Shown here: positions 1 through 11,354 of the stretch, piece after piece
How positions within the stretch are numbered: the first letter of the stretch is position 1
Layout of the letters: each line of letters begins with the position of its first letter
The notes under the pieces: generated by a model
Told to the model about the DNA's origin: nothing
The model's database searches: none
The model's input: only the letters and a program-made list of their open reading frames with translations
Assembly (NCBI GenBank): GCA_032622095.1
Contig: CP136063.1
Span: forward strand, 74,811,980-74,875,979
Origin: Siphonodentalium dalli
Lineage: Eukaryota > Mollusca > Scaphopoda > Gadilida > Siphonodentaliidae
Reading direction: 5' to 3'
Length of the DNA stretch: 64,000 bases
Translations under genes and position numbers: made by a program

Positions 1-394
1 GGGGACTAGATTTTTTTATTTCCAAGCTAGATAACCTTCACAACGGAGGTACGTCCCTGTCTATAATATGATAACGGATTGAATTGCATGCAACGATGCG
101 CATGTGTACAAACTCCTATACCCACATTCCCATGCACACCAAGTGTCAATATGAATGCCCACTGCACGGGCACGTGGTTTCTAAATGTTGGAACATTGAG
201 GCCAATCACTCACTATTTGATCTAACAGTCACATTTTTTCCTACTTGTATGACTGAAATGGCCAGGCCATCAGTTGGATTTTCCAACCTTGAAGAGCGTG
301 CGGCGAGTTTTCATGTGCATATTTAAAATTTGTCACTCATTGGGCCGATCGTGCTGCATATTGGATTACAGTACAAATCAGTACTAGATCGTAC
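1..394. other. no recognisable feature
   Basis: AT-rich sequence. Two small overlapping reading frames (60 and 80 codons, opposite strands) show no domain or codon signature. I see no gene, RNA or clear repeat here. Confidence 0.5.
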
Positions 395-874
395 TGATCA
401 ACTGTACCTGCGTCCGTAGATATTATATTCCACCCATTCAAAATATGTGAACCTTGTAATGTGTATACCTGTTCTGACGGGGAACTTTATAATATTGAAA
501 ATATATCGCAGGTAAGATATTTCCTAGTTAATATCTGTTTCTAAATAATGTATTTCAGGTTATGCCAAGGTCCTAGTTTGAGATTGTATGATTTAGACAA
601 ATTTGTTCACCGATTTCGCCCTCCATCGCTTACAATGATTGCCCGAGCAGCTATCAATTCACGAAATCAGCTCATAAACGTCGCATAAATCATGCATTCT
701 CGAGCTGTGACCTTCGCTTGCAGTAAAATATATTATTAAGGAACAAGTCCTGCAATATATCTGTTCGATGTTATAAAGTTCCCCGTTATATCTTCAAAAA
801 AAATTCCCAGGTTTTGAACTGTGGAACATGGTCTCTACGGGTGAAGCCAGAGCGGAGATTCATGGCATGATCTA
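395..874. repeat. diverged copy of the ~510-bp foldback element
   Basis: The left part has the arm wording 'cgtccgtagatattatattc' and 'ggggaactttataa'. The right part mirrors it ('ttataaagttcccc', then a gattcatggcatgatct end). This matches the clearer copy at 17279-17790, whose two halves are inverse complements. This is the most decayed of six copies in the window; the left end is only approximate. Confidence 0.7.
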
Positions 875-1059
875 TATGGTCGTCCGGTGAATCCCGATGA
901 CAAGTCAAAAACTGCTAATTAATTAAACAAAAATTACCGTGATGTGCCAGTTGAAATATTGAAAGCTCACGAGTTGAAAATTTCATTATGAAAATTTGGA
1001 ACTTTAACCTGTCTCAAAGAGGGAGGCAGTTGGACATTTCAATGTGGACATCTCCGCCC

Positions 1060-1350
1060 CTCCCACAGGAGAGCCTTAGTCACGTCCCCACATAGGTTAA
1101 GACATATTATGGACTTGTTAGTATGCGTGAAATGGATAAGTGGAATGCCAACCTGGGGAATATAGCATTCTACTAACATCGCCGAAAATGTATACAAATG
1201 ACCATATAACTCCATAGAAAATATTGTCTGAACTACGCTCAATTGTAAATATTTACATCTCGATTCGTGACGCATCTATGGGCGATAAACTAACACAAAT
1301 GATTTCGCCATGTCATTGCATTCGATTAATATACAAGAATGACGATGTGT
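1060..1350 (+). repeat. dispersed repeat X (~370 bp), copy 1
   Basis: Shares long stretches with 31490-31805, 47995-48370 and the reverse strand of 54125-54480: a 'gccaacctgggg-aatatagcattct' block, 'caattgtaaatatttac' and 'acaaatgatttcgccat'. Intact copies end in 'gtttcacatcacttta', which is missing here. No coding capacity is seen; the transposon type is not recognised. Confidence 0.75.
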
Positions 1351-1959
1351 GTTTGGTTTTGGATTAACCTTCACAACAAGTTTGGAGTTTGGGATGATAC
1401 CCGGGAAGATTTGAAAGGGTCGTCGGCCCTCTCATACAACCCACTTTTGAATGCCGTAATTCCGCTGAAGAGCGTTTGTAGGGTTTCTGAGATGTATGCC
1501 CATGCACAGTAGGTGTTTGCCTACTTTGCACGAGGTGGATGCCACCAAAGCAAGAAGCAAAGCCCCACCCCATGCCGAACCAGGACCGGCGGAGAAGACT
1601 TACCTTGATTTATCTGTGTGAGTTTTGTGCGTTTGTGAATAGTTGTACATAATGTCATATTTAGTGTTTGCATGGACTCCAGTTGCCTTAGTCTGCTGTA
1701 TTCCGGGCTTGTATTACGGGCTCAACTCTAGGAAGAGGGTGTCAGAACCCGCCGTTGATCTGGTTGTGTAGTGCGTGCGCATATGAGGAAGCAACTGAGG
1801 CCAGACTGTGTTGGTTTGTGTGTTTCTGAAGGTTTTGAGTGCCAAATAGTGTTTCTAGTTAGTATGTCCCACCCGTCCTCACATAAGAACAGGCGCGGGT
1901 GAAAGCATGTATTTGCAAATTTGTATATGTAGTTGTTAGTAATTTTGAAGGAGATAATT
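1351..1959. other. no recognisable feature
   Basis: No convincing reading frame, hairpin or repeat. It may be the degraded 3' region of the minus-strand retrotransposon further right, but I cannot show that. Confidence 0.4.
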
Positions 1960-2276
1960 ATTTGACAGCCACGACAAGCGTATCTATGCCGCCCGAGGAC
2001 ATTCATCAGTGCCCAAGGAGCCATATAGGGCGTGAGCCCGCTAACCTATAGATATTGATATTGGAGTTAGTCGTGTTTTGTGTTCAGGTTTGTGAACTTG
2101 TTGTTCTGTGTAATTATTTTACATGGTTAGCAGGTTAGTTGGTTGTTTGTTGGAGATGATTACTCAATGGCTTATACTACGGCCACGACAAGCGTATTTA
2201 TGCCACCCGAGGACATTCATCAGCGCCCAAGGAAACATCTAGGGCCTGAGCCCGCTACCCTAGGTTTTGATATTAT
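1960..2276. repeat. direct duplication of a ~100-bp block
   Basis: Blocks at about 1963-2060 and 2178-2276 share 'gccacgacaagcgtat-tatgcc-cccgaggacattcatca' and then 'cctgagcccgctaaccta'-type wording, with about 85-90% identity by eye. They lie in what would be the downstream side of the minus-strand retrotransposon at 2680-3950 and could belong to its 3' region. The function is unknown. Confidence 0.7.
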
Positions 2277-2679
2277 TGTTAGTCTTGTTAGGCGGTCGAT
2301 ATTGCGGATTTTGCATGAAATGGGTTTGTACAAGATGGGTTGTTTATACTGAGTTCTAGCATTGGACTTTATTGAGGACTTGCATTACACTGTGTTCGCC
2401 TGCAGATGGTCAGTACGCACCAAAGAGCCCTTCGAAACATAATTGATAATTACCTGTATTCTAGGAGGGGATGACTGATATAATTACCTGTTTGGGGCGT
2501 TGTTCCGTGTGTATCTGGAAGAGAGTTTGATTATTATACTTACTATCCGTGTGACTGTACTGTGTTCGTAACCTGATCGACCTCGCGTTTTAATTGAGTT
2601 CTGTGAGATAAATCTGTTTGTTGTTGATTGGAAAGTGTTTATTGAGTTAGAGAAGCATTGGTGTGACCATTGAGGGGGA

Positions 2680-3955
2680 TTATGCAAGCATAGCACAGAA
2701 CCATCCCTGAACTCGCCGGCCTGGTTTTTTTATGTTTTGTTTTTGGTCAGGGTCAGTAGTGTTTTTCTGAGTTCTAGTTAGGGTGCTGCCTTGTAGTCTG
2801 ATCAGACTGTTTGCCGCTAGAGTTTGTAATCTAACGTGGAATGAAGGTATGTCGGCTGTATTGTGTAATGCCCTAATGTGGGTTCGTGTGTTTTCATGGA
2901 GTGCCATTCTTAATGTTTTATTTTGTATTACTTGGAGTTTATTGAGTGTAGATTTGGGTAGGTCAGCTGTTATAATGACCCCATATTCCATGATTGGTCG
3001 TATAAATTGCTTATATAGCTTAATCATGGTTTCTGGATTGAGTCCCCATGATGTGCCCCTGAGCATCCTTAATAGCCCAATTCTTTGGTAGGCCCTGGTT
3101 GGGATGTTTTTAATGTCAGTATGGAAAGATAGTTTTTGGTCAATAGTTATGCCCAGGAGAGTTGCCTCCTGGGTTTGTTCGAAAGTTTCCCCATAGATGC
3201 GCCATTTGGAGCACCACCCTTCCAGGTCATTGAGTTGTTTTTGTAATCTGAGTTCCAGCGTTTTGGGGTCCCCGCCTGTGGTCCAAAGGGCCAGGTCATC
3301 GGCCAATTGTGATATTTGTATGTTGTGTAGTGGATTGTAGGGTATATCGTTGACGTATATTAAGCTTTAAGGTAGACGCTGTCTGAAATTTCTTCCCAGA
3401 CCCTTACTTTGATAGATCTTTGCATGATAAATGGGGAGAGTAGTCTTATCATTTTAGTGGGGATGTCAGTTGTTGTTTTTAGTTTGTATCGAAGGCCGTG
3501 GTGCCATACTGAATCGAATGCCTTTTCTACATCCAAGAATATGGCGGCCCCCTCCCAGCGCCGACCCATAGCTGTGCGCATATCTTCTACTATCCTGTAA
3601 ATATGTTCGGTTCCCTCTTTGCATTTACGATATGCACGTTGAAATTTATTTTTAAAGTGTTGATTCTAATATTCTGGTGCTGATGATTCGTTCGAAAAGT
3701 TTTCCCAAACATTGAAGTAAGCTAATGGGTCTAAAATTGGTAGCTAGTTTGTGGTCTTTGTGGTCTTTGCCTGGTTTTGGAAATCATATAGCGGATTTCC
3801 ACGATTTGGGGAAGTAGCCGTGTTGTAAACATTTGTTGTATATAGGTTATAGTCTGTCGAACAATGCTTTTGGGCCCTATTTGATTATTCCAAATGTTAA
3901 TTCGTCATCACCCGGGGCTTTGTTTGGTTTGGCGCGCTTAACAATAACTACTTTT
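2680..3955 (-). pseudogene. non-LTR retrotransposon reverse transcriptase fragment (jockey-like)
   Basis: Read on the minus strand, 3955-3895 gives KPNKAPGDDELTFG-type wording typical of the start of LINE reverse transcriptases. 3581-3360 gives FLDVEKAFDSVWHHGL, the first catalytic Asp motif of the palm. 3345-3270 gives YVNDIP and then LADDLALW, the catalytic ADD box with L in place of the usual Y/F. 3270-2690 gives the thumb and C-terminal part (TLLGITIDQKL, FIRPIMEYG). The usual GVPQGSxLSPxL block between 'KA' and 'IYVNDIP' is missing at about 3357-3368, where a short deletion leaves two stray bases and shifts frame. Further breaks occur at 3600-3900. There is no endonuclease domain, so this is a dead 5'-truncated copy. 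The clade (jockey/I superfamily) is inferred from motif wording. Confidence 0.88.
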
Positions 3956-4016
3956 AGCAAGATTATTCTCCATTTCTATTTGATGGCCATACCTGAGTGT
4001 TTCACATCACTTTAAT
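3947..4016 (+). repeat. fragment of dispersed repeat X
   Basis: 'gattattctccatttctatttgatgg' followed by 'gtgtttcacatcacttta' matches the right end of the repeat at 31740-31805 and 48310-48370. It abuts the end of the reverse-transcriptase fragment. Confidence 0.75.
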
Positions 4017-4124
4017 TAAGATGCGTGGTCACGGTTGAACAGCTAATCAGAGTCAATCAAACTGACACGCTGACCTATATACACAGGTGACAAGCGGGCT
4101 ACTAGTGAAAACGAAAGACGAAAC

Positions 4125-4781
4125 CTCCATAAAATGCATACCTGGAACATAATAATTACTCATCATGTCCCTTCCTATCTTACCAACCTATTACCAGCTA
4201 CCGTCGCTGAAGCATCTCGATACCCCATCAGAAACCCCTTGCGATACATAAACTACTTTACGAACACGACTCATTTCAAATCGAGTTTCGTCCCATCCAT
4301 GATAGCTGAATGGAATCTATCATGTAAAACTACTACCGATAACAAAAAAGTTGATGACCCCTCATCAGAACCAACTAAAGACGAAATCATAAGTAACATG
4401 TATAGAACATTATGTAATAAAGAACTGACTTTGAAACCCCCACCATATTTCAATACAGGTCAAAGGAGATTAAATATTTTGCACTGTGGACTTAGAAATA
4501 ACTGTAGCGACCTAAACTTTGATAAATATGAAAACTACATCTCAGCTCATCCAAATTGTACTTGTGGAAATTCATGTGAAGACGCAAACCATTTTTTCTT
4601 CAGTTGTCCTCTAGACGCAGAAGCGAGAAATCGGATGTGGGCTCGTGTGGATGAACTTAACGTGACTATTGTCTCCGAAAAAGATCTCCTGTTTGGTGTA
4701 CAACACTACAGCGGAAAGCTAAATGCGCGCCTGTTTGAGACAGTACAATCATTTATTTCTTCTACATACCGTTTCTCTTAA
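4125..4781 (+). pseudogene. C-terminal fragment of a second non-LTR retrotransposon ORF2
   Basis: An open frame of 215 codons. Its content is the tail of a LINE polyprotein: FVPSMIAEWNLS near residue 52, RLNILHCGLR near 111, then a cysteine/histidine cluster CTCGNSCEDANHFFFSC near 142-158, the zinc-knuckle-like motif common at LINE C-termini, followed by hydrophobic residues and a stop. The palm and ADD box are absent, so the copy is 5' truncated. It lies on the opposite strand from the fragment at 2680-3955 and has different C-terminal wording, so it is a separate element. The uninterrupted frame suggests moderate age. I cannot assign the clade. Confidence 0.82.
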
Positions 4782-5920
4782 TCTCATAATTATCAGAATT
4801 CTCTCGTTATAGTTTTCCTTACCCCAATTCTGCGAGACCACAGCCACTCCAACAGCCACACTTAAACAGTAACTTCTACAATACAATTGTATTAAAACCA
4901 TCTCCGATATTTGAATTTATTAGCAATTGAATGCCAGGGGAGAGGAGCTCCGATAAGTTCGGCAATTTGTGCTCCGATCCTCTGTGCCCACACTCATATC
5001 ATCATTGTTATATTTAATCTGTGTAATATATATTGTATATAGTGGGTCACAATGAATATGTTCAAATACAAAATACTAGTGATTGCAAAATTAATAATAC
5101 TCGAGGTAATATTGTTGAATGTACGCCAATCATCCATGGCCCTAGATAAATCTATTTCTTTATGGTTGAAGTTGATGAATTACTCCGAAAATAGTTTCTA
5201 CACGGCATGGAGTCAATACTGTATTGGACTATCTGTGAAAGAATGGTAACTCTAAATGGGCGTATGTATAAAGGTTGTTCGGTCGCAAATAGTTATTTTT
5301 GGCCGGACATTGGGGACAGGTAGCACTCATCATTTAGTGATGCGTGGTATATTTTGAGAAAGCGATCACAATCACAAGAATTTCTATCTGATTTTGAATT
5401 GAGGAATGAAAGTAGTCTGCGATAAGTTACCAGGCTGATTACGAAATAGCTTTCGAGTAGAAGGGGAGCGGTGACTTCATCTACGGATCGTTGTTCCACG
5501 AAACTCTAATAAATAGATGTAACCAATGGGTTCTCCGTTGGTTCCCCATCCCCAACTTGTCCTCATACTGCAATCAAATCTAGAACCAACGGGTTCTTCG
5601 TGGAACAGACAACATTTTGGTTCTTTGTTCAGAACTCACGAAAAACATAATAAGCATCCAGTTAATTCTTTGCGACATAGTTTGATAGTTTGGTTTGATT
5701 CTTCAATCTCATCCCTCGGAATTAAAATTCCCTCGAAACCCTGGGTTCTTAATTTTGGCCCCATAGTGAAACCATAGGTTTCTTCATAAATTGTTTTTGT
5801 TCCCGTACGAAGAACCAATAGCTTAGTTGTATGCTAGTTTGGGTTGGGTTTTAATACTGTTTTGATAAGGGTTGTATGAATGTACCGCGTAATTTTTTTC
5901 TATTTGTGGTGTAGTGTACA
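4782..5920. other. no gene recognised; possible LINE 3' region, then unique DNA
   Basis: The first 250 bases may be the 3' untranslated part of the LINE fragment ending at 4781. 5525-5830 has several 'ggttctt/gttcttcg' imperfect repeats. The short open frames (60-83 codons) have no family signature. Confidence 0.4.
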
Positions 5921-5924
5921 CTGT

Positions 5925-6150
5925 TAGAAAAAAGACCGTCGCTTTAACTGTCTGAGACCGCGCAACATCGCTGCCAACCTTTGACCGCTAAAAATACGGT
6001 CAGGCCGTAACATGTTCCACGGTATAAAACGGTTTAAGTAACTGGCAGACCGTAACCAGTAACTGTCAGACCGTTGTATTTATTACGGTAATATCAAAAC
6101 CGTAACCAATAAAGGTCAGACCAATGGTATTTTTCATAGGTCAAAACCAA
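5925..6150. repeat. irregular short repeats of GACCGTAAC type
   Basis: Variants of 'cagaccgtaaccagtaactg', 'ggtcaggccgtaac' and 'aaaaccgtaaccaataa' recur at 20-45 base spacing. It looks like a decayed minisatellite or the subterminal repeats of a lost element. Confidence 0.5.
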
Positions 6151-6722
6151 TTTTTTGCTCTTAATTTGCTAATTTACCAGAATTAGCCAGGTTCCCATGG
6201 TGACAAGATGATTTCCCGGTAGGCATTACGATTCATATGTTTTTGAAACCACGGCAGTATTATTCGTAACTGAAAAATACATCTTAGTTCTTATGTTACG
6301 ATAATAGTTTTGATGAAATGTAAATCCTCAATGCATAAAGTGATATCCAATACTTATAATATCAAGCTTGTTATCTGCCTCGTATAATTTAATCCGGAAA
6401 AAGGCCGCGCACGCGTAATGTGTTCGCCTTTCACTAACTACTGTATAAATACGGCTAGTAATAGCTGATAAGCCAACCCAATGAAACCCATCACTATTCA
6501 GTTATGAGTAATACTAATTTCATCCATTCTAAAACATGAATCGGCATGCCCATTGAAGCCATAAAAAGAACAAAGCTTCACAGTTAAAACTCAAATTTAT
6601 GTACATGTAAAAGTTAAATATCTTAATGGCATACTTTTTGGTAACATGTAAGGCGTGAAATTGTCCAGTCACTTGTAAACACAGTTTTTGTTTAATAGGT
6701 GAATCCGTACATCACGACAATA

Positions 6723-7167
6723 CAGTACCTGTCAGAAGAAGTGGTATTTTTAAGCGCACATTTATTGCGATATTGAGCGTGCTTAATTTAGAAAAAGGCG
6801 TGATTATAGCACAATACCAAAAATCTGTCGCGCTTATTATTGCAATATTGAACGCAAAATATTGCGATACTAACGGGCTAAATTTCATACAGACCCGATA
6901 GTGTTATATTTATATTAGATAAATAGTGTGCATATAGTGTACATATAGTGTACATATAGCATTTACAACTATAATTATATAAAATATAGAAGCAATAATT
7001 TGATTTAAATGTCACAATATTAAGCGCAAAATATTGAGATATTAAGCGCAAAATATTGCAATAATATCACAAGCGACATGCTTATAAGCGTTTCCAGTTG
7101 CAATATTATTGCGATATTGGGCGCGAAAATAGCGCGCTTAATATACCACTTCTTTTGACTGGTACTG
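6723..7167. mobile_element. 445-bp MITE with TA target duplication (Tc1/mariner type)
   Basis: The left end CAGTACCTGTCAGAAGAAGT and right end (reverse complement CAGTACCAGTCAAAAGAAGT) form inverted repeats that run on for about 37 bp to 'aagcgc', flanked by TA on both sides (6721-6722, 7168-7169). The inside is built from repeats of 'aatattgcgatattaagcgc' in both directions, plus three 'gtgtacatatagt' copies near 6927-6960. There is no coding capacity. The TA duplication and short non-coding body fit a non-autonomous Tc1/mariner-like element. Confidence 0.85.
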
Positions 7168-7169
7168 TA

Positions 7170-8203
7170 TACCAATAACAGCTAGTTGGGATTGGAACCT
7201 TCAAGACAACAGCAGATCCCATAATCACTGTGCCCGATGACTTGGCGACAATGTTATCCTGTAGTCGCACATTTTCCATGAAATTTTAAAACATGATGCA
7301 TCAAACTGTTACTGGTGTCACGACACTTAATATCAATATCAGTGAGTCAGCCAAAGAGAGTTTGACAAGAACATCCCGGTAAATTGTCGTAATAACTTGA
7401 CGATAACATGGCGTATGATGACAATGTCTCATATCCACACGTTTCAATGAAAATTGATGAACACGGGATGAATTTGTCCGTGAAATTGTAAAGTTGGAAT
7501 TGTATATATGTGATCATCCGTCAATGCGCGGGGTCAGTTCATTGTTTACGGTGTTGTTGTTGACATTGAAGCTCTTGTGAATTACACTGGTGTGTACAGT
7601 ACATGTATATCCTCTCGTGTAAATGTACATGCATGTGCTTTGAAACAATCAGATTCATAACACTGTCAACTGGATTGTCAACATTCTAATAGTAATAACT
7701 GCTCGTTGAGTCGTTGTTGTTATTATTGTCACTATTGGTTGACATCGAAGCTCGTGTTAATTGTACCTGTATCCTCTTGTATCAGTACATGTTCCAGTGT
7801 TTTGATACTAAGTCACAACACTGTCAATTTCGTCATCAGCACTGAGTCGAATGAAGTCAGACCCCGGATCATGCCATGATTGACATGAATCTCTACTCTC
7901 GAATTTAGTGGAAATTGTCAATGATTAAGCCGGTTTTCGCAGAATTGAAACTTATCCGGTTATCAAAGGAACCGAAATCAGACCGTCTTAACAACTGTCC
8001 ACAATCGAAAAGGTAACAGTTTCCCAAAAAACAATAGTTTGCGATCAACGATAAATGGCGAAAAAATGAGCTGAGTGCTAAAGCGGGAACTTAACCCCGT
8101 AATGAGTATAACGTACCGTACTCATGATAATTCGTACGGTCCCGCATAACACAGAATGAATGCCTGATTAATAATACATATTAAATATCAGTAGAGTAAG
8201 ATT
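7170..8203. other. no recognisable feature
   Basis: AT-rich unique DNA with no usable open frame. 'tgttgttgttgacattgaagctc' near 7552 recurs loosely near 7735, so a weak internal duplication is possible. Confidence 0.4.
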
Positions 8204-8519
8204 CAGTCATACCACAGGAGCTTGGAATTTGGTCAAAACCACTCTTTTATTGGCGGAACCACCTCCCGGGACCAAAGGTCACGGAAGGAACGAAACAGAA
8301 AATTGTTGCCACCTATTTTGAACTCAACTGTATTCCTACAAAACATATATTTTCACTAAAAACTTTTGGTACCTCTTACACCTTAGATGCCAATCTACAA
8401 CATTCCATAGGTATATTTTTCCAGTTCTTCGAAAACCTCACTTTATTTCGGTAATGTATTGTAAATTCACCAACGAACACAAATCTGCTACACCTACATC
8501 ACCCGTTCTAGAATCTGAA
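8204..8519 (+). repeat. left inverted arm of the 3.15-kb element
   Basis: Pairs with 11036-11354. Homology stops sharply after 'ctagaatctga'. Differences are single bases and one or two small indels. Confidence 0.88.
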
Positions 8520-9788
8520 TGACAAATGGCACAAAACCATTTTTCCGGAATAACAAAGTCGGAACGAAATAAAATCGAAACCTAAATTTAAAGCCCGCGA
8601 AATTCAAAAATATTTGAAAGTGAGTGCGGTTTTCGAACTTAGGCGCCAGAAAACTTAAATCTGTTTATGTTTGCGTCAAACTATGCGCGTTTTTGAAGAT
8701 CTAATCCTGATGTTTTGTGCATTTTCCTGAAAATTTCTGTATTTTTCTGTGTCTGCTGTTCTTCATTAGACTGAATGGTAATTTGTACATATATTTCATA
8801 TTTAATTTATTTCTATTTATGGCACGACCACCTGGTATTGTTTTTTTCTTCTTGTTTTATGTTCGTTATGTACAGGTAGGCCTATATGTACTACTTGACT
8901 TTGTAATGCTACCGGTTGCAATGATTGGTCATACAGGGACCAAAACTCTCTAGCTCCCTCTCTCTCATAGGAGCTTGTGTCGCGCTCCGTTGTATAGGCC
9001 TAAAATATCCATCCTATTATAGTAATAGTAATCAACCAACTGATTACTGGTCGAATATCCCGAAGTAGAAGAAAAAGATATATAGACTCACGGGGAGGCC
9101 TGGTATATATGCCTATGCATGAAGCGATTCCTTTGTGCGTTGTGGTGCAGATTCGTTGCCAGAATATCTTAATTATTTCCACATCAAATGCTGTTTTTTA
9201 CTAGTTCTGACGAACAAATATATGTCTTAGTTGATGAGAGAAGACATTTTTCTTGAGTTAGGTAACGATATTGGCCATGCATATATAGAACGAGTGTTTA
9301 GTTTCGCGAAATTCAAATTTGTCAATGTAGGGTACAAAAACTCGCCATTAATATGCCAAATACAGTAACAAAATATAATAAGATTCTTTAATGTAAGAGC
9401 ACAAAATTAACCTGCGTATTCTTCACAGTATACGTTTTATTTGTGCGTTTGCAAGTTGTATATAATACAAACTGGTTTACCGAATAACTAGTTTATAAAT
9501 TTGAGTTAGTTATAAACTCGCTAACATAAATTTTATTTAATAAGCAACTATAAGTATTGTCAACTGTACCGGTACCAGGATCTATAAATAGTATTCGTGA
9601 CTCGTGTGTCGTAACGAATCAGCACCAAAACTCTCAAAGAATGGCGTTATGCATATGATTATATAGCCTGTGCTCATGGATTGGAAATTCAATTTTTAAA
9701 TTCAAGACAGCTAGCCACCATCGGCATTGTTTTTCTCAAAATCAAAAATACCAAAAAAATATTTAAAACATTACTTAATGTAACTTTC

Positions 9789-10259
9789 GCTGATGGGGTC
9801 ACTGTCACAAGGCTCCGCGATCCGATCACATTCGTAGCCAGGTTTATTAATCGATCACAAATGTAGCCAGCTTTTCTATGGCGATCACATTTGTAGCCAG
9901 CTTTTCATATTCAGGCGAGCCTCAATGAACACGATCAGGTTAATCTAATTTTTCTGAGTTGATGGATGAAAACAACTTGAATTTAGTTTTGATATAAGTT
10001 CATTTATAACCTGATGTTTCGGATCAATGTCGTTGGAATGCTCGAATTATATTCCAATATAAGTTGATAAACGAAGTCAGTTTTTGGACCATGACGTCGA
10101 CATTTTAGTCACGAACGTGATGACGTCATATTTCGGGCAATATAACCCACGAATTAGAAAAGCTGACTACGAATGTGATCGCCGGTGAAATAAGCTGGCT
10201 ACACTGGCTACGAATGTGACCGTCACTGACCGGAGTCTTGTGACAATGACCCCATCGGC
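9789..10259. mobile_element. 471-bp Mutator-like MITE with 9-bp target duplication
   Basis: Terminal inverted repeats read GCTGATGGGGTCACTGTCAC at the left and GCCGATGGGGTCATTGTCAC (reverse complement) at the right, and continue through 'aag.ctcc'. Both sides are flanked by GTAACTTTC (9780-9788 and 10260-10268). A 9-bp duplication with ends of this kind fits MuDR/MULE-class transposition. Inside the ends are repeated 'gatcacattcgtagccag' units, three at the left and their complements at the right. Non-coding. Confidence 0.85.
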
Positions 10260-10286
10260 GTAACTTTCATGGTCGATGAAACGAGT

Positions 10287-10925
10287 GGCTGAAATCCGAC
10301 GGCGGCCATGTTTCTATGACTAATTACACGACGATCGCACCAATGTTACAGTCTCTAGCAATGATTCGTTCTCATTTTAATACCAATGTCATGACCCATG
10401 AACAATTTAACGATGATCGGTTCATCGACATAGGCCTAGGCTCTAGACAGTGTTATTGATTTAATTATATATGCGGTGTTGTCGCTGAAATCCGACGGCG
10501 GCCATGTTTCTTTGAGAATTCACAGAAAATGACTCGTTCCCATCTATATGTCAATGTCAACCTCCGTGACAAATTTAATTATGATCGGACCAACACTGCG
10601 ACCTCTTGCCCACGGTGCTAAATGATGCAATTTTGAAATCCAAGATGGCTGTTGGCGGCCATTTTTTTCATGCAAATAAGCCCAAAATGACTAGGTGTCG
10701 TCTATATATCAATGTCATGATCGATGAACAATTTCGTGATGATATAGGAGCATCGACACAGGCTCTAGGCTGTGTAATTGATTAAGATTTATCTAGTATT
10801 ATCACTTAAATCCACGATGGCTGCCAGTGGCCATGTTTTTATGCAAATGAGCCCAAAATAATTCGTTCCCATCTAGACGCCAATGTTATCATCCATCAAA
10901 AAGTTCATGATGATCAGTGCATCGG
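10287..10925 (+). repeat. degenerate tandem array, ~150-200-bp unit, four copies
   Basis: Units begin with variants of 'gaaatccgacggcggccatg' at about 10291, 10487, 10635 and 10807, followed by 'atgactcgttcccatctatat', 'tcaatgtcatgatc' and 'aatttcgtgatgatc'. The same wording occurs inside the hAT-like elements at 23100-23280 and 40857-40990. This suggests the array derives from a transposon-borne sequence. Confidence 0.8.
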
Positions 10926-11035
10926 TACGGTCATGTAATAAACATGTAATCAGCAGCTATGTTCGAAATTATAAACGGTACTTTCATGCTATCCATCTCC
11001 GGATCATAGTTTCCGCATATTTTGGTACCAGTTCC

Positions 11036-11354
11036 GCTACTCAGATTCTAGAACGGGTGATGTAGGTGTAGCAGATTTGTGTTCGTTGGTGAATTTACAA
11101 TACATTACCGAAATAAAGTGAGGTTTTCGAAGAACTGGAAAAATATACCTATGGAATGTTGTAGATTGGCATCTAAGGTGTAAGAGGTACCAAAAGTTTT
11201 TAGTGAAAATATATGTTTTGTAGGAATACAGTTGAGTTCAAAATAGGTGGCAACAATTTTCTGTTTCATTCCTTCCGTGACCTTTGGTCCCGGGTGGTGG
11301 TTCCGCCAATAAAAGAGTAGTTTTGACCAAATCCAAGCTCCTGTGGTCATACTG
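11036..11354 (-). repeat. right inverted arm of the 3.15-kb element
   Basis: Reverse complement of 8204-8519. Confidence 0.88.

Larger units (their letters stand above)
8204..11354. mobile_element. 3.15-kb foldback-type element with ~317-bp inverted arms
   Basis: 8204-8519 is repeated as its reverse complement at 11036-11354 with roughly 96-98% identity by eye. It runs from 'accacaggagcttgga' through 'gcggaaccacc' and 'ggtacctcttacacc' to 'cacccgttctagaatctga'. Outer ends read CAGT. The 2.5-kb interior has no transposase frame. It holds a Mutator-like MITE (9789-10259), a degraded tandem array (10287-10925) and AT-rich filler. A clear target duplication was not found, so the exact ends could be a few bases off. 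The 86-codon frame inside the right arm is fortuitous. Confidence 0.85.

Noticed and set aside
2783-3091. 102-codon plus-strand frame
   Set aside because: Antisense shadow of the reverse-transcriptase fragment.
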